Positions 31,515 through 43,652 of a stretch of DNA of 64,000 nt are shown one piece after another. Numbering within the stretch: the stretch's first letter is position 1; every line of letters starts with the position of its first letter. A program made the position numbers and the translations under genes. The stretch comes from Lineolata rhizophorae. Taxonomy: Eukaryota; Ascomycota; Dothideomycetes; Lineolatales; Lineolataceae. Location: assembly GCA_010093515.1 (NCBI GenBank), contig MU001679.1, positions 706,464 through 770,463 of the forward strand, read 5' to 3'. The notes beneath the pieces were generated by a model. That model searched no databases. It saw only the letters and a program-made list of their open reading frames with translations, and was not told the DNA's origin.

Positions 31515-33392
31515 ATGGCGGCTGTCTTCTCGTTCGACGCCATCGACAAGCACCTCTCCCCGGTTGGCAACGCCGCTGGGCAAAACGACGACATGTCGCC
31601 TATGAAGGAGGCACAGATGGCTAGCTCCACGGCTGGCCTCCAAGCTGGGCAGGCGGTCGAACCGGTCAAGATCGCCATCTGTCCGGAAACGCCTCTGACT
31701 CCGATCAAGCCGCCCGACGACGGTCGGATGGGACCTCACTCCCGCGTTGGTGGCTCTGGCACGCCCCACGCGACCTCTACGCCCGTCCGCATTGCCTCGC
31801 CTTCTCCGGCGCGCCACGCGACGCCAACTCCCGGACCGGCGGCGGATGCGGGAAACGAAAAGCTCGACTTTGATGCCTTGCGCGCCAAGGTGGCGAAGAA
31901 AAAGAAGAAGAAGCGCAACGCCAAACAGGCCGCTTCGCCGGCCATGAATACAATCCGCGGCTTTCAGACACCACCCATCACCTCTGGAGGGGAGGAGTCG
32001 GACTTTTCCGTCGCGAGCACCCCACGCTTGGGTCCGCGCCTGAATGACTTGCCCAGCACGACGGGCAGTCCTCGCCTGGGCGCTTCGTCGGGAGCGGCCG
32101 GCGTGAGCGCCTTGAAGCTCCAGCTGGATACGCTCAATCTGGGCTCGTCGGGCCGTTCGACGCCCATGAAGAAGTCGCAGTCGAACAGCGGCGGGTCGGA
32201 CAGCGACAAGACAGAAATGGACACGTACGAGGTCAGCCTCGAGCATGACTTCGTGAGCCCGGACGTGCCGACCAAGTCGTCGCTGGGGCCAACCGAGGGC
32301 GGACTGCGGCAGGACTCGCTGGCGCGCAAGATGACAGCGGGCGACTTCGAGCCGCTGAACTGCCTAGGCAAGGGCACATTTGGGACGGTGCTGCTGGTGC
32401 GGCAGCGGGCGACGGGGCGGCTGTACGCGCAGAAGCAGTTCCGCAAGGCGTCGCTGACGGTGCACAAGAGGCTCGTGGAGCAGACCAAGACGGAGCGCAC
32501 CATACTCGAGAGCGTGAACCGACACCCCTTCATCGTGAACCTGTACTACGCCTTCCAGGACCACGAGAAGCTATACCTCATACTCGAGTACGCGTCGGGC
32601 GGCGAGCTCTTCCACCACCTCAACATGGAGCACATGTTCTCGGAGCAGATGGCGGCCTTCTACATGGCGGAGCTAGTGCTCGCGCTCGAGCACCTGCACC
32701 ACAACACGGGCGTCGTGTACCGCGACCTCAAGCCCGAGAACTGCCTGCTCGACGCCGACGGGCACCTGCTCCTCACCGACTTCGGGCTGTCCAAGGTGGC
32801 CGTGGATGGATCGGACCGGTGCAACTCGGTGCTGGGCACCGTCGACTACATGGCGCCCGAGGTGGTGCGCGGCGCTGAGTATGGCATGGCGGTCGACTGG
32901 TGGTCGCTCGGCGCGCTCGGCTTCGACCTCATGACGGGCAGCCCACCGTTCTCGGGCGCCAACCACGCCAAGACGCAGGAGCGCATCCTCAAGGCCAAGC
33001 TCGCCCTGCCGTACTACCTCTCGCCCGACGCCAAGGACCTGCTCACCCGCCTGCTGCGCAAAGAGCCTCGGCGCCGCCTCGGCGCCAACATGCCAAAGGA
33101 CCTCACCACCATCAAGCAGCATCGCTTCTTCAGGAAGGTCAACTGGGCCGCCCTGAAGCGGAGGGAGCTCGAGCCTCCGATCAAGCCGCTCATCACGGAC
33201 CCGGCGCTCGCGGAGAACTTCGCGAGGGAGTTCACCGACGTGCCGCTCAGTCCGGTCGTCGGCAGCGGGGCCCCGGGCGGCGCCGATTGGAAGACGGATG
33301 CGGGCGGAGCGGCGGCGGGGCAGGATGTGTTTGGCGGCTTCAGCTTCGTGGCGAGCTCGAGCTTGTTGGAGGCGGGGGTGTGGGGGAACTGA
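31515..33392 (+). CDS. AGC-family Ser/Thr protein kinase, S6K/Psk1-like
   Basis: Single exon, 625 aa, start in good context (ACAAAATGGCG). Residues 1-275 are Ser/Pro-rich with a Lys run (AKVAKKKKKKRNAK) and several SP/TP sites. The kinase domain runs about 277-540: glycine loop LGKGTFGTVLLV, ATP-binding Lys in LYAQKQFRK, catalytic loop YRDLKPEN (Asp at about 404), DFG (Asp at about 422) and APE in YMAPEVV. The C-terminal extension ends with a hydrophobic motif FGGFSF (about 606-611), so it has the AGC turn and tail layout. The activation segment reads NSVLGTVDYMAPE, with Ser438 where most AGC kinases have the PDK1-phosphorylated Thr, and Leu in place of the usual Cys. The N-terminus and lack of C2 or PH domains fit fungal S6K/Psk1 relatives acting downstream of TOR rather than Ypk1, Sch9 or PKC. 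That subfamily assignment is my inference. Confidence 0.92.
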   Translation: MAAVFSFDAIDKHLSPVGNAAGQNDDMSPMKEAQMASSTAGLQAGQAVEPVKIAICPETPLTPIKPPDDGRMGPHSRVGGSGTPHATSTPVRIASPSPARHATPTPGPAADAGNEKLDFDALRAKVAKKKKKKRNAKQAASPAMNTIRGFQTPPITSGGEESDFSVASTPRLGPRLNDLPSTTGSPRLGASSGAAGVSALKLQLDTLNLGSSGRSTPMKKSQSNSGGSDSDKTEMDTYEVSLEHDFVSPDVPTKSSLGPTEGGLRQDSLARKMTAGDFEPLNCLGKGTFGTVLLVRQRATGRLYAQKQFRKASLTVHKRLVEQTKTERTILESVNRHPFIVNLYYAFQDHEKLYLILEYASGGELFHHLNMEHMFSEQMAAFYMAELVLALEHLHHNTGVVYRDLKPENCLLDADGHLLLTDFGLSKVAVDGSDRCNSVLGTVDYMAPEVVRGAEYGMAVDWWSLGALGFDLMTGSPPFSGANHAKTQERILKAKLALPYYLSPDAKDLLTRLLRKEPRRRLGANMPKDLTTIKQHRFFRKVNWAALKRRELEPPIKPLITDPALAENFAREFTDVPLSPVVGSGAPGGADWKTDAGGAAAGQDVFGGFSFVASSSLLEAGVWGN

Positions 33393-35357
33393 AGGAGGGG
33401 CTTGTGTGGAAATTGCTTGATGGGACCTCTTGTTTGCTGGTTTTTTTTGTTTTCCTGCTAGTTTGCTGTGATCGGGTGCTTTCTAGCTTAGGTTAAGATT
33501 GGAATGGATGGGTGGAGGGTAAATTGTTATGGGGTGCTGCTAGTTGGGTGCAATTGCCAGCCCGTAGCATAGTCGGATTCTTAGACTTATTAAATGCTTG
33601 ATGTGCTGCCACGAGCTTCTCGGGGTTTCTGATACCTGAATGTTTGTGTGGTGTGATTACCGATGTGAACTCACGGTATGAGAAGATTAGTACAATAGGA
33701 GTATACGGCTCTGCCCCGAAGCACGTCAAACAAATTGCAAGAGCATTTAGAACACAAGCTTGGTTTGTTGTCAAGCTTACAAAACGACCAAGGCTTTCAA
33801 GTGTTACTATGCAAGCTTCGAGTTGTAAGTCAAGCAATACGCATCATCGTTCAAATAGCTAATAGTATTTATAGAGGACCATGAACAAATACAATTAGTT
33901 CATCATGATGACAATACATCAATATATAACCCCGTATGTCATTAATTGTTCTTCTCATTTCGTTAGGCTTATCATTCTATAAAAGTCCCCAGACGTCCAT
34001 AAGTTTCCACCGCAAAAGCTTGCCCTCAGCTAAGAATGACCAACAGCTCAAACTGCTCGTATCGAGACCGCACAAATCACAAAATCATGTCGCGCCTGGT
34101 TGCTTGAATAAGATTCTCGCGTGTGGTCCCCTTATTCGGCTACCGAAGCCAAATCAACGAAGTCTCAGGAGGAACAGATCGGGATCAAGAACGTCCTTCT
34201 AGCCACAAAACGGAGCCCAGTGCGACGAGAACGCGTAGAAAGCTTACGTGAAATGTCATAACAAGACACTCTACTTCGGCGTTCGATTTCAGGTCAGTGC
34301 CCATACCCAATAGCACGCGCTCTATGGAAAAATATACCATGTTATGAAAGGGATCAACTCTCCTAGGAGAGACGGCTGAAGGTCGAGTATAGACATAGCT
34401 AGAGCAAATACTTTGATATACTAATGTAGGTAAGCATGACAGACTTTACTCACATCGAAGGCATCACTACTTCAAGACATAGTACGGCGCATGTATAATT
34501 CTTAGTGGTCCGAAAGCTTTCAATCGGTACGACAGGAGACAAACGACTGCTGTTTCCGACTGGGAATACAAACTGCTAGTATAGATTCATTAAAACAAAA
34601 CTTTCTAATATTCAAAACTTTGTTTCTACTTTGATATTTCCTTTACGAAAGCGCAGAACGGCGGTTATACGCGCCCTGTTACCATCAGAGGTGCCCTCTA
34701 TACTTCAACATACGTACCTCCTTATTGAGTCGCCATGACTATCATTTCTGTGAATTCCTACGCCCTATATAGCTGGCGCTTAGAAGTCATAACGATGCTA
34801 GGAGGTATACTAGAACAGAGGTAGTATTACAAATATTAGACGCTTCGAAATTAGGGACGACAAATCTAGCAAGCTCATACCAGATTGGCCACAGTATGCT
34901 TCGACGCGTAGTATATTAGCTTCGCCTTCTGATGCTCCAGTGAAGGCCGCGATTTCGCCAAGTCTCTCAAAATGCGCGCCTAGCTTCGTACCAAGCTAGA
35001 GAAACTCGTTGCTTGCATTGAACTCCGTGCGATGTTTTAGGCACACTTCTCGAACTCCGCCAAATGCAAGGAATTATGGGTAGAGAGCGCACAACACTGT
35101 ACTAACATCTTATCCTATACCGGCAAAGAAAAAGAAAAAGAAAAGAAGAAGAGCAAGAAGCCTTTTCTTTTTTTTTCTCCCCCCAGTCAGCTCCAAAACG
35201 AGCCCCCCCCAAGCATCCGCAAACCCCCAAGGTAAACCCATTCGACTTTTCGTCAAGCAAGGAGGAGACAAGATGACAACCCCTCATATCCGCCTCGTCC
35301 ACCAATACCTCTCATCCCGCCCCTCGCACAGCCCACTCCCCGCGTTTCCCCCACGGC
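33393..35357. other. AT-rich gene-free spacer
   Basis: Convergent 3' region between the kinase and Paf1 genes. About 33500-35080 is clearly AT-richer than both genes, with no frame above 88 codons and no similarity I can see. The composition suggests decayed repeats or RIP-affected DNA, but no element ends are visible. A GAAAAAGAAAAAG purine stretch lies at about 35125-35165. Confidence 0.55.
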
Positions 35358-36903
35358 TCACCCCTCGACCTCGGCCCCCAGCGGATCAAACTTGGCCAAG
35401 TGCTCCGCAACATGCGCCCTCATATCCTCGTCGGGGTCTGCGATCCTGACCTCGAGCGTGTCGACCGTCTCCCTGTCCTCCTCCAGGTCGGGCGCCCTGG
35501 CGCCCCCCAGCATCGACGCCACCTTGTCCTTCCTGAAGGAGCGAATGTACGTGCGCTGCGCGATGGGGTAGTAGTAGGCCGCCTTCTGCCGCGCGCCGGC
35601 GCCGTCCTCGCCGGCGCCGTCGTGCAGCGCCAGCGCCACGTTCTCCGCGTACGGCTCCGCCGCCTCGCCGCTCTGGTGGAACGTCTCGTAGCGCCGGACG
35701 CGGTCGTAGCGGAAGGACCGCGCGCCCGTGGCCGGGTTCGCGTAGTCGTACAGCGCGTCCTCGGCCCCTTCGCCGCCGCCGCCGCCGCCGCCGCCGCCGT
35801 CGTTGTCGTCCTCCCCCTCGTCGCCCGCCCGGCCGAACTTGCGCTTGATGCCCGCCACCGAGCTCGAGCTCGGCAGGTACAGCTGGTAGTCGTACGTGGG
35901 CACGGGGGGCGGCTTGCCGGCCTCGGGCCGGGCCTCGTAGGCGGCGCGCGCCACGGCCAGCTTCTCCGCGTTGGCGGCCGACTCGACCGGGTACAGCAGG
36001 GCGACGTCGAGGCGGTCGTCGTAGCGGTCCGCGTCGACGGCGACCGGGTTCGTCTGGAACTTGACCATGAGGTACGAGCCCGTGTCGGGGAAAGCGCCCA
36101 GGTCCGGCAGCACCGGGTAGGCATCGAGCAGCTTGAGGTCCGGCCGGGACGGGTGCTGAGGCCGGCGCCAGGCTTCGCGCTCCTCCAAGGCCGTCTCGAG
36201 CGCCTTGACCGGCTCCCCGTCCGCGCCCACCAGCTTGCCCGCGTCCCGCGGATACGCGAGGTCGAACCCCTTGGCGATGGCCCGCACGATGTAGCCTGGG
36301 TCGTTCTGGTTGACGGGGTCGGCGCCGCGCCGCTTCTTGCGAGCGGCGCCCGCGCCGGCCGTCCTGCTCGTCACCGTCCGGAACAGGTCGCGCGACGCGC
36401 TGCTGTTGTCATAGCGTAGCGTCGACACCGCACCGCCCGTCATGTACTCGGTGCGGCGCAGGAAGCTGACGTTCGCGGTCTGCGCGGCCGGCTTGCCGAG
36501 CGCGGCCAGCGGGCGCAGCAGCGGCCTGTCGCCCGGGTGCGGCGGCGGCGGGTTGTCGAGGAGCTGGATGCCTGTGTGTGTGCGACATAGCCCGCGTCAG
36601 CTTCAAAAGGACGTAGAAAGAAGGGCAAAAGGGAGAAAGCATACTCCGCTCATCGCCCTCAAAGACGCCCGGCAGCCCGACCAGGTCGACGTGCATGCCC
36701 AGCTCGGCATCCGCCTCGATGTTGAGCGGCTGCTCGCGCGCCAGCCGTGACGCGTACCCGGCCGACGTGTACTGGCCGCTCGCGAGGCCCGTGTTCGGGA
36801 TGTCGAGCAGCTTAGGCGGGTTCGGCGGCGGCGGCAGTGCGTTCGAGTAGCGGATGCGCGCGATGTAGTCCTGGTGGTAGACGGGTCGCGACGAGCCCGA
36901 CAT
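35358..36903 (-). CDS. PAF1: RNA polymerase II-associated factor Paf1
   Basis: Two exons on the minus strand: 36903-36645 and 36571-35358, with a 73-bp intron, giving 490 aa. The start is the ATG at 36903 (MSGSSRPVYHQDYIARIRYSN), which fits the family better than the upstream in-frame codon at 36933. The N-terminus matches Paf1 (DYIARIRYSNALPPPPNPPKLLDIP, then a SFLRRTEYMTG-like stretch across the junction). The middle region includes LLDAYPVLPDLGAFPDTGSYLMVKF and the C-terminus YPIAQRTYIRSFRKDKV, after a Gly/Asp-rich acidic insert near residue 310. Paf1 is the scaffold of the PAF complex (with Ctr9, Leo1, Cdc73, Rtf1) that travels with RNA polymerase II and promotes H2B ubiquitination and H3K4/K36 methylation. 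It is tandem with eIF4G on the same strand. Confidence 0.94.
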
Positions 36904-38565
36904 GGTGGCGAATGCGGTCGCTGTTATTGGCAAAGATGAAGGAAATGGCGGAGGTCAGGCTGGAGGCCGGTATTGGAAAATGGAGGGGAAAGAGGAAGAA
37001 AAGATCCAAAGTTGCGGACGAAAGGCCGATGGTCGAAGGAAGACAATCGCGTTAGTGGGCTGGAGATCTTTCGCGGAAGGCGCGAGGGGGCCCTGGCGAA
37101 CTCGCTAGCGCGGGCCACGCATGATTGGTCGAGATCCGCAAGCTTCCAGAGCACCCGGCTCCGTTTTCACCATCTCAGCGCTGGGCGTGCTTGGGAACGT
37201 TCGGATGGAGTTACAAATATTCCGAAAGGGTGGCTAAGAGGAGTGCACGTGGATGAGCTCTCACAGCCGAAGTAGCCTGATTGAACCACAGCATACCTAC
37301 CTATAAGCGTATCTGAGCATTGCTTGGACACTCTAGCGTTGACAGTTTCTACACACTACGTTCTGGACGACCTCAGAGCATAGTGCCGGCAAAGGCGCCA
37401 TTCAGATAGCCGCATGTGACTTACAACATCCCACACCCATCACCACCGCCCTCCAAGATCACGCGTGCACAATGATATACGCAATTGTCCTGATATTACC
37501 TATTGAAGCAAAAAAGAAGTAGAATGAAAAAGTGCGGTCACAGAAAGTGAAAAAAAAAGGGGAAAGGAAAATACCTATAAACACACCCGGCCACTCTAAT
37601 CGGGAATCATGGGGGAAGTCGAGAAGGGAAAACAAGGGAAATAAAAGAGAAGCCCAAGCTCACAAGAAAAGCCTGCGCGCGTACCAACTCTGGCACACAG
37701 ACTTCATCCCATCCTCTATCTCTCTCGTCTCCCCAAAGAAAGCTAGAATACCCTTCCTACCCTAAAGCTGCTATAGAGAAGGGCTAAATCTTCCTCATGA
37801 AACAATTCTTCCCTCTTCCATTCCCTGCACAAATCGCACGTCCCCAAAAGCCGGTGTAGGAATAAGGAAGGCAAAATGGAAAATGAAGTCACAATGAGAA
37901 AGGGGGTCTTGGAAAAGGAACAAACTTGTAGCTGTCGAACAGCCTCCTCAACACAAAAAAGCCGTTTGAGAACGGGTTTCAGAAAAAAAAAGTTACAACA
38001 TGTATCGACACAATCATGTGTGGGAAGGGCCTCTGTACTACCGAATCAAAACGGAAAGGCCGTGGCTGGAGGGGAAGGACGCTGGTTGTCTAGCATGCGG
38101 GGAGAAAGAGAAAGGGCCGCACACATTCGGGCCCTCAAGCTGCATCCAGGCAAGGAGAAAGCCCGTCTGTCTTCCCTTCGCAAGGCATGTCCCCTACTGA
38201 ACTTGCGGCCCCAGCCACATACTGAGCAAGTAGCAGCAGTAGTAAAATAAAAGAGAAAGCAAACAATGAACTCAAAAGAAACAGAAACCGCCCAGAGAGA
38301 AGAGCAAACCAGGTTCTTTTGCCACCCTCTCTTCCCATGAGAACAAATTAAGGAATAAGGTAGAGAAAAAGGACAAGGGAAAAAAAAATAAAGCAACTTT
38401 TAACACAGGTCTGAATGAATGGTACCTCGAGCAAAGGACACCATCCCGAAAATGCAATTACAGTGCGCGCGCGAGTCTTGCTTCGTAGCAAAGTTTTTGC
38501 CCCCCCGTCTATGCAAACACGAACCAAATCCGAATCCTTCGGAGAAAGGGGTATCATCGAACGCT
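36904..38565. other. Spacer upstream of Paf1 and downstream of eIF4G
   Basis: 1.7 kb. The left part should hold the Paf1 promoter and the right part the eIF4G 3' UTR. Much of 37500-38400 is A/G-rich on the plus strand with several A runs. Frames are short and show no domains. Confidence 0.6.
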
Positions 38566-41500
38566 CTAAGAACCGCCAGCCTTGGTCCCCTCGGAGGCCT
38601 TCTCCTTGCTCGCCCCGTCCGCCGCAGGCGCCGACGCGCCCACCGCACCAGCACCAGCCGGCTTGGTCTTAGAAACGGGCGGAGACGAGGCAGGAGAAGC
38701 GTTGTCGTCGGCGTTCTCACCGGAGCCATCGAGTTGAGCGAGCGCACTATATAGCTAGTTAGCCATAACTGTCGTGGGGTTATATATATATACCGAAGGG
38801 TTAGGATAGACGATTACTGGTGTACTTTACCTGAATGCATTTTGGTGAGTGTTCGAATCCTTGTCCTTAACTGGTGGGGTAGTCGTGCGAGACGAGGGGC
38901 CGGAATCTTCGGCACCTCGATTCAAAGGGCTCGAGCCTAGACCCTTACGGCCGCTGCTGCTGCGCGATCCGAACATCGATGACGGGCCGAAGGAGCCCGG
39001 GCCCTGGCTGATGTTGCGGCCCGCGCCACCCTTGAGCTTGCGTAGATCGTCCACGCCGAGCGTGTTGCGCGAGTAGTCTGGCGGCGGCATGTGACCACCA
39101 CCCGAGAAGGAGCGGACATCGCCACGACCCAAGGGTGGGCGACCACCGCCACCGCGCTGAGTCTGGCGCTGCCTCTCCTGGTCGGCCTGATGCGCAGCCA
39201 TCGCCTCGGCATGGATCTCCTGGAGGGTCTTCGGTCCCTTCTGATCGTCCTTGGACTTCCAGCCGGCCTTGCGCAGGTCGATGACGTCGAGCAGCATAAA
39301 GCGCATACGGCTGGGCAGTTCCGGCATCTCCATGATCTTCTCAATGCGCTCAAAATACACGGCAATCAGACCCGGACCAGTATCGGTGTTGTGCATTGTC
39401 GCCCCGACCGTCCGGAGAAGCTTGACCAAGCTCTCAATGGCCGACTCGTCGGGGAGACCCTCGAAGTTAAGGAGCTTGAGAACGCACTCGTGCATGATAC
39501 GAAGCGTAAGCATGCCAAGCTTGTACAGCTCGCCGATAAACTGGATGAGACCCAAACCGCGACGCTTGGCAGCAGCGGCGACGTAATACTCGTCGGAAAG
39601 CATTGCCGCCTCCTCTTCACCCTTCACTGGCAGGTTGACTTCCCAACCGCGCTCGAATTCCTCCTGGCACCTAGTAAGCAAGTACTTACGGAACAGTGCG
39701 CCTCCGACAGCCGGGTTGCCAGCCTTGTCCCTCACGTTCTCGTCTTGGATTTCGGGGCTCATGGTCTCAAGCATACGTTTGCAGAACTTGGCGTACATTG
39801 AGGCCCAGTGGGCCTCGTCGCAGGCCTTCTCGAACGTGAGCTGAATAACCTGGCGTAGCGTACGACCGTCGGTCTCATCCTTGGACTGAGCCGCGATGTC
39901 GAGAATCTGATCTGAGATACGCTCGAACTTCTCGGGGGCCATCTTGTTGAGCAGCCCCTTAACCTTGCGCTGGACGATGTCGGGAGGCATGTGGGTAGAC
40001 GGAGGAGCAGCGGCTTGCGCCTGGGTAATGCTGCTGGGCTTCCAGCCACTAGAAGACCGGGTAAGCGGCTCAACACTAAGGCCAGCAGTCAACGGCATAG
40101 ACTTCGCTTGAGCCTCTTCCTCCTTCTTGCTCGGCGCCTTGTCGAGACCGCCACGACGGCTGCCCTTGCCACGCGAGCTGCCGCCAGTACGAGGCGAGCC
40201 AGGCCCAGGCTGGTTCATGGACTGAAGGGAATTCGTGCGGCTCATGGGCGTCGGTCCGCCCATCGGGAAACCACCAGGGCGGTTGGCGAACTGTGCCAAG
40301 GGGTTGGTAATTGTCGGCGCGCGCATACCCTGAGAGGAAGCCATGAAGCGCTCCTGCGAAGTCGTACCGGGAGGAAGAGTCCTGCCAGTCGTCGCGAAGT
40401 TGCCCATAACGCTGGTGCTACCCATGCCACTAGGAAGACCAGGCCGCGAAGAAGTGCGGCCCATGCCAGCTGGAGTACGGGCCGACTGAGGCCGAGCAGA
40501 ATCAGAAGAATCGCCAACAGTCTCCTTGACTTTCGTGTCCCAGTCCACCGAAGGTTTTTCCCTGAAGACTTCCTGGAACTGTAGTAGGAATTGCTTGTCA
40601 TATTGACGACCGTTGCGTTTGCCGTTGACATTGAGAGCGGGGTTCGGGGAACGGATGTTCTCAGGATACTTGACACTCTCCGACTGAACGTGCAAGAAGC
40701 GAGCAGATCTGAGTGCCTGCATGCCTGCAGTTGGTTGGGCAGGCTCAACCGGTTTTGAGGTCTCGAGCTTGAGAGCCGCCGGCTTGGGTTTCCCGCCAGA
40801 AGTAGGAGCCTTCTGGATGGGTTGACTGGGTGGTGGCATTGACGCCGTCGCTTCAGAAGTCGGGGTGGAAGCAGCGCTGCTCTCGACTGCGTGAGCCGTC
40901 GACCCAGGTCCCAATGTAGGCGGCTTGAGGGAGCCGAAGAGCTTCTTGCGCTCAGCCCTATCTTCCGCGGTCTCCGCTTGGCCACCCTTCTCCTTTTCGC
41001 GGGCCGCTTCGCGCTCTTCGGCCTCACGCTCGGCGCGGCGCATCTCTTCATCTGCATGCGCAGCGGCTTCCTGTTCCTTGCGCTTCTTCTCTTCCGCTTC
41101 CTTCTTCCGCTCTTCCTGAAATTTCCGCTCGGCTTCTTCCTCTTCCTTCTCCTTAGCCTCCAGCTCAGCGATCATGCGCTCGAGCTCTTCATCTTCTTGC
41201 TTCTTCCGCTGCTCTTCCGCGGCCTTCTTCTTGGCCTCTTCGGCCTCTTCAGCTTCTTTCTTAGCCTTTTCAGCTTCAGCAGCTGCTTTCTCTGCCTTCT
41301 CCGCCTCTTCCTTCTCTTTAGCAGCCTTTGCCTCGGCTTCCTCCTTCTCCTTGGCAGCCTTGGCCTCAGCCTCCTCCCTCTCCTTGGCAGCTTTCGCCTC
41401 TTCCTCTTTGCGCTTCTCCTCGAGCCGCTCCGCCTCAAGCTGCTTCTTGAACTGCAGTTGGAAGTCTTGCTTCTTTTCCTCGGCCGTCTTAGAGGGTGTC

Positions 41501-41588
41501 TCGGGCTTCGGGCTCTGGGCAGTATTGTCGGCAGGCTTGACCGGAGGCGGGGTAGGAGTGGAGGCTACAACAACCTGAGGTTTTGACG

Positions 41589-41637
<49 letters not shown>

Positions 41638-43515
41638 CACTGGAGACGATGACGGCGGCTGCTTCTTCATATCGAAAGTCACCACCTCACCTTGCGAGTT
41701 CTTGATCTCAATCGCCTTGCTCTTGGACTTCTGCGGGATTGAAAATTGAGCGCCGGGGGCCGCGCTAGACGAGCTCTGGCTAGGGGTGTGTGAGATTTGA
41801 GTCGCTGAAGGCAGCGCAGGTGTTGGGGGCTGATTGATTGCCGACGAGGGTCGCTCGGAGGCTTGCGAGTTGTTGCGAGACATGCTAGGCGCCTGGGGTG
41901 GGCCGGGGTATTGACCCTGCAAGTACGGCTGCGCGGGAGCATGAGGCGTTTGAAACGGAGGGCGTGGACTCGACGACTGGTGCTGCGGTTGATGCTGTTG
42001 GAATGGCACACCAGGTCCATACATCTGCTGGTGGAAATAGTATCCGGGATCAGGATACTGCGGCACGTTGTACGGATACTGCTGTCCCTTGTGACTTGTT
42101 AGATGCGGATGCGTACGATCATTAATGGGTACCACGGGGCGGGTATCTAAAAGGGGTGATGGAAACGGTGTGGAGACTTCGCGGGCAAGATCTCTCCTCT
42201 CCGGGTTCGCCGCGCTCTTGAGCGCGTCGGAGCGTCTTGGAGGCTTTGAATTGGATGAAGCCCGCTGACCACGCCGCCCCACATCGGTGGAAGAAAGCAA
42301 GCGAGGGGAAGGTTGATTTACTTGTGGCTGAAGATGATGCTGAGGATAACCGCCGTAAGCCGTGTGAGGAGGCATTCCCTGGCTGTTGGGCATGCCCATC
42401 GGAGGCTGGTGCATCGTTGCTTGCTGCAGAGCAGGGCTACGGGTGCTGCGGAAAGGCGATCCCGGATGAGGTCCCATAGGTCCGGGAGGCCCCTGGAACT
42501 GGCCCTGCATGTTGGGAGCATTTCCGCGCCCGTGGCTGTGGGGCTGGCGGTATTGGGGACCAGGAGAATGGCCCATTCCAGGTCCATAGCCTTGAGCGAC
42601 GTAACTGCCACGTCCGCGACCGTTCGGAACGAAATGCCTACCCATGCCGGACATACCAGGGTTGCCCATGTCGCTGTGAGCCGACTGCGACGATTCGCGA
42701 CGGAGATGCTGCGATTGTGGCACCGCAGCTTGAGGGGGCATAGAGACGGGGCGCATCTGTTCAAAATGTCAGTGTTCGGCGGCATTCGGCAGCGGAGTGC
42801 AAGAGTGATATGGTGACTGTACATTCTGATTGGGCCCGTCTTCACCAGAGCTTCCGAAGCTCAAACCTATACCTTGGCCCTGGTAACCCGATGGAGGCCG
42901 ACCGCCACTGGCGGTAGGCTGCGGGATCGGCGAAGGTGAAGTGGCGGGCGAAGTCAGGCGAGGGTTGGTGTGAGGCGCTGGCAACGAGGAGCTCGGCGCG
43001 TGATGCGGAACGCTGTGCGCGGGCGCGGGCGACGGAGCCTGGTTCTGCGAACCGAACACGATAGGCGGTCGGCTCGCAGGACCCGTGGGTGCGCCGTTAG
43101 GCATCGTGCCGGCCATCCCGGACGCGGGTATCGTGACGGAGCTCTGGCGCCGGCTGTGCTCGGGTGCCGGAGGGCCTCCGTTCAGGCTCGAGCTGCTGCT
43201 CGCGATGGCGGGCTGGGCGCCGACGGCAGGGACAGCGGGCGGAAGCGGGTTCTTGCCGTTCACCGGCGAGATCGAGTTGGGTTTCGCATGCTGCGACGCC
43301 CCAACACCAGGAGAAGGCGTGCTGGAGGCGATGGGCGGCTGGTTAGACCTCTTTGTCGTCGCGGCGTTGGCGTACGAGCGAGAAGAGGTCTGCTGATGCT
43401 GCTGTGCCGGCACAGCGGCCAAGGGCGACGTCAATCCGGAGGCGGACGATGAAGCTTGGTTGGCGGATTGTGCGGCGTTGGTGGGCGTTGGGTTTTGGGG
43501 AAGCGTGCTTGTCAT
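38566..43515 (-). CDS. Translation initiation factor eIF4G
   Basis: Three exons on the minus strand: 43515-42823, 42756-38831 and 38746-38566, giving 1599 aa. The start is ATG at 43515 (MTSTLPQNPTPTNAAQ). The longer open frame to 43683 would translate the poly-C tract into polyproline and is rejected. The N-terminal half is Pro/Gln/Ser-rich with 15 consecutive Gln at about 606-620 and a charged EEAEAKAAKEKEE-type coiled coil at about 660-830. At about residue 950 lies YDKQFLLQF, an eIF4E-binding motif (YxxxxL plus hydrophobic). The MIF4G domain spans about 1155-1395 (KVKGLLNKMAPEKFERISDQI to LLDVIDLRKAGWKSKDDQK) and binds eIF4A. RG-rich segments flank it. It bridges the cap-binding eIF4E, eIF4A, Pab1 and eIF3 to recruit ribosomes to mRNA. 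Retention of the 66-nt first intron would bring in a stop codon. Confidence 0.95.
41590..41634 (-). repeat. CAG repeat encoding polyglutamine in eIF4G
   Basis: Forty-five bases, 15 codons, mostly CAG with two CAA interruptions, encoding 15 Gln. A likely length-variable coding microsatellite. Confidence 0.95.
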
Positions 43516-43577
43516 TAGAAGCGCTGGTCTGCGGGAAGGTTGGAAAACTTTTGTGCGTCCCGGGGCTGAAGTGTGTT

Positions 43578-43579
<2 letters not shown>

Positions 43580-43647
<68 letters not shown>
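43580..43647. repeat. Poly-G tract of 68 bases upstream of eIF4G
   Basis: Uninterrupted G on the plus strand, which is C68 on the sense strand of eIF4G, starting 65 nt upstream of its ATG. It is followed, after AAGGG, by the A run. By far the longest homopolymer in the window. Confidence 0.95.
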
Positions 43648-43648
<1 letters not shown>

Positions 43649-43652
43649 AGGG

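Noticed and set aside
35400-36419. 339-codon plus-strand frame opposite Paf1
   Set aside because: Antisense shadow of the Paf1 coding exon with no family features.
38827-38870. GTTCGAATCC, resembling a tRNA B box
   Set aside because: It lies in the coding strand of eIF4G exon 2, and no cloverleaf partner stems are present. No other tRNA-like sequence was found.
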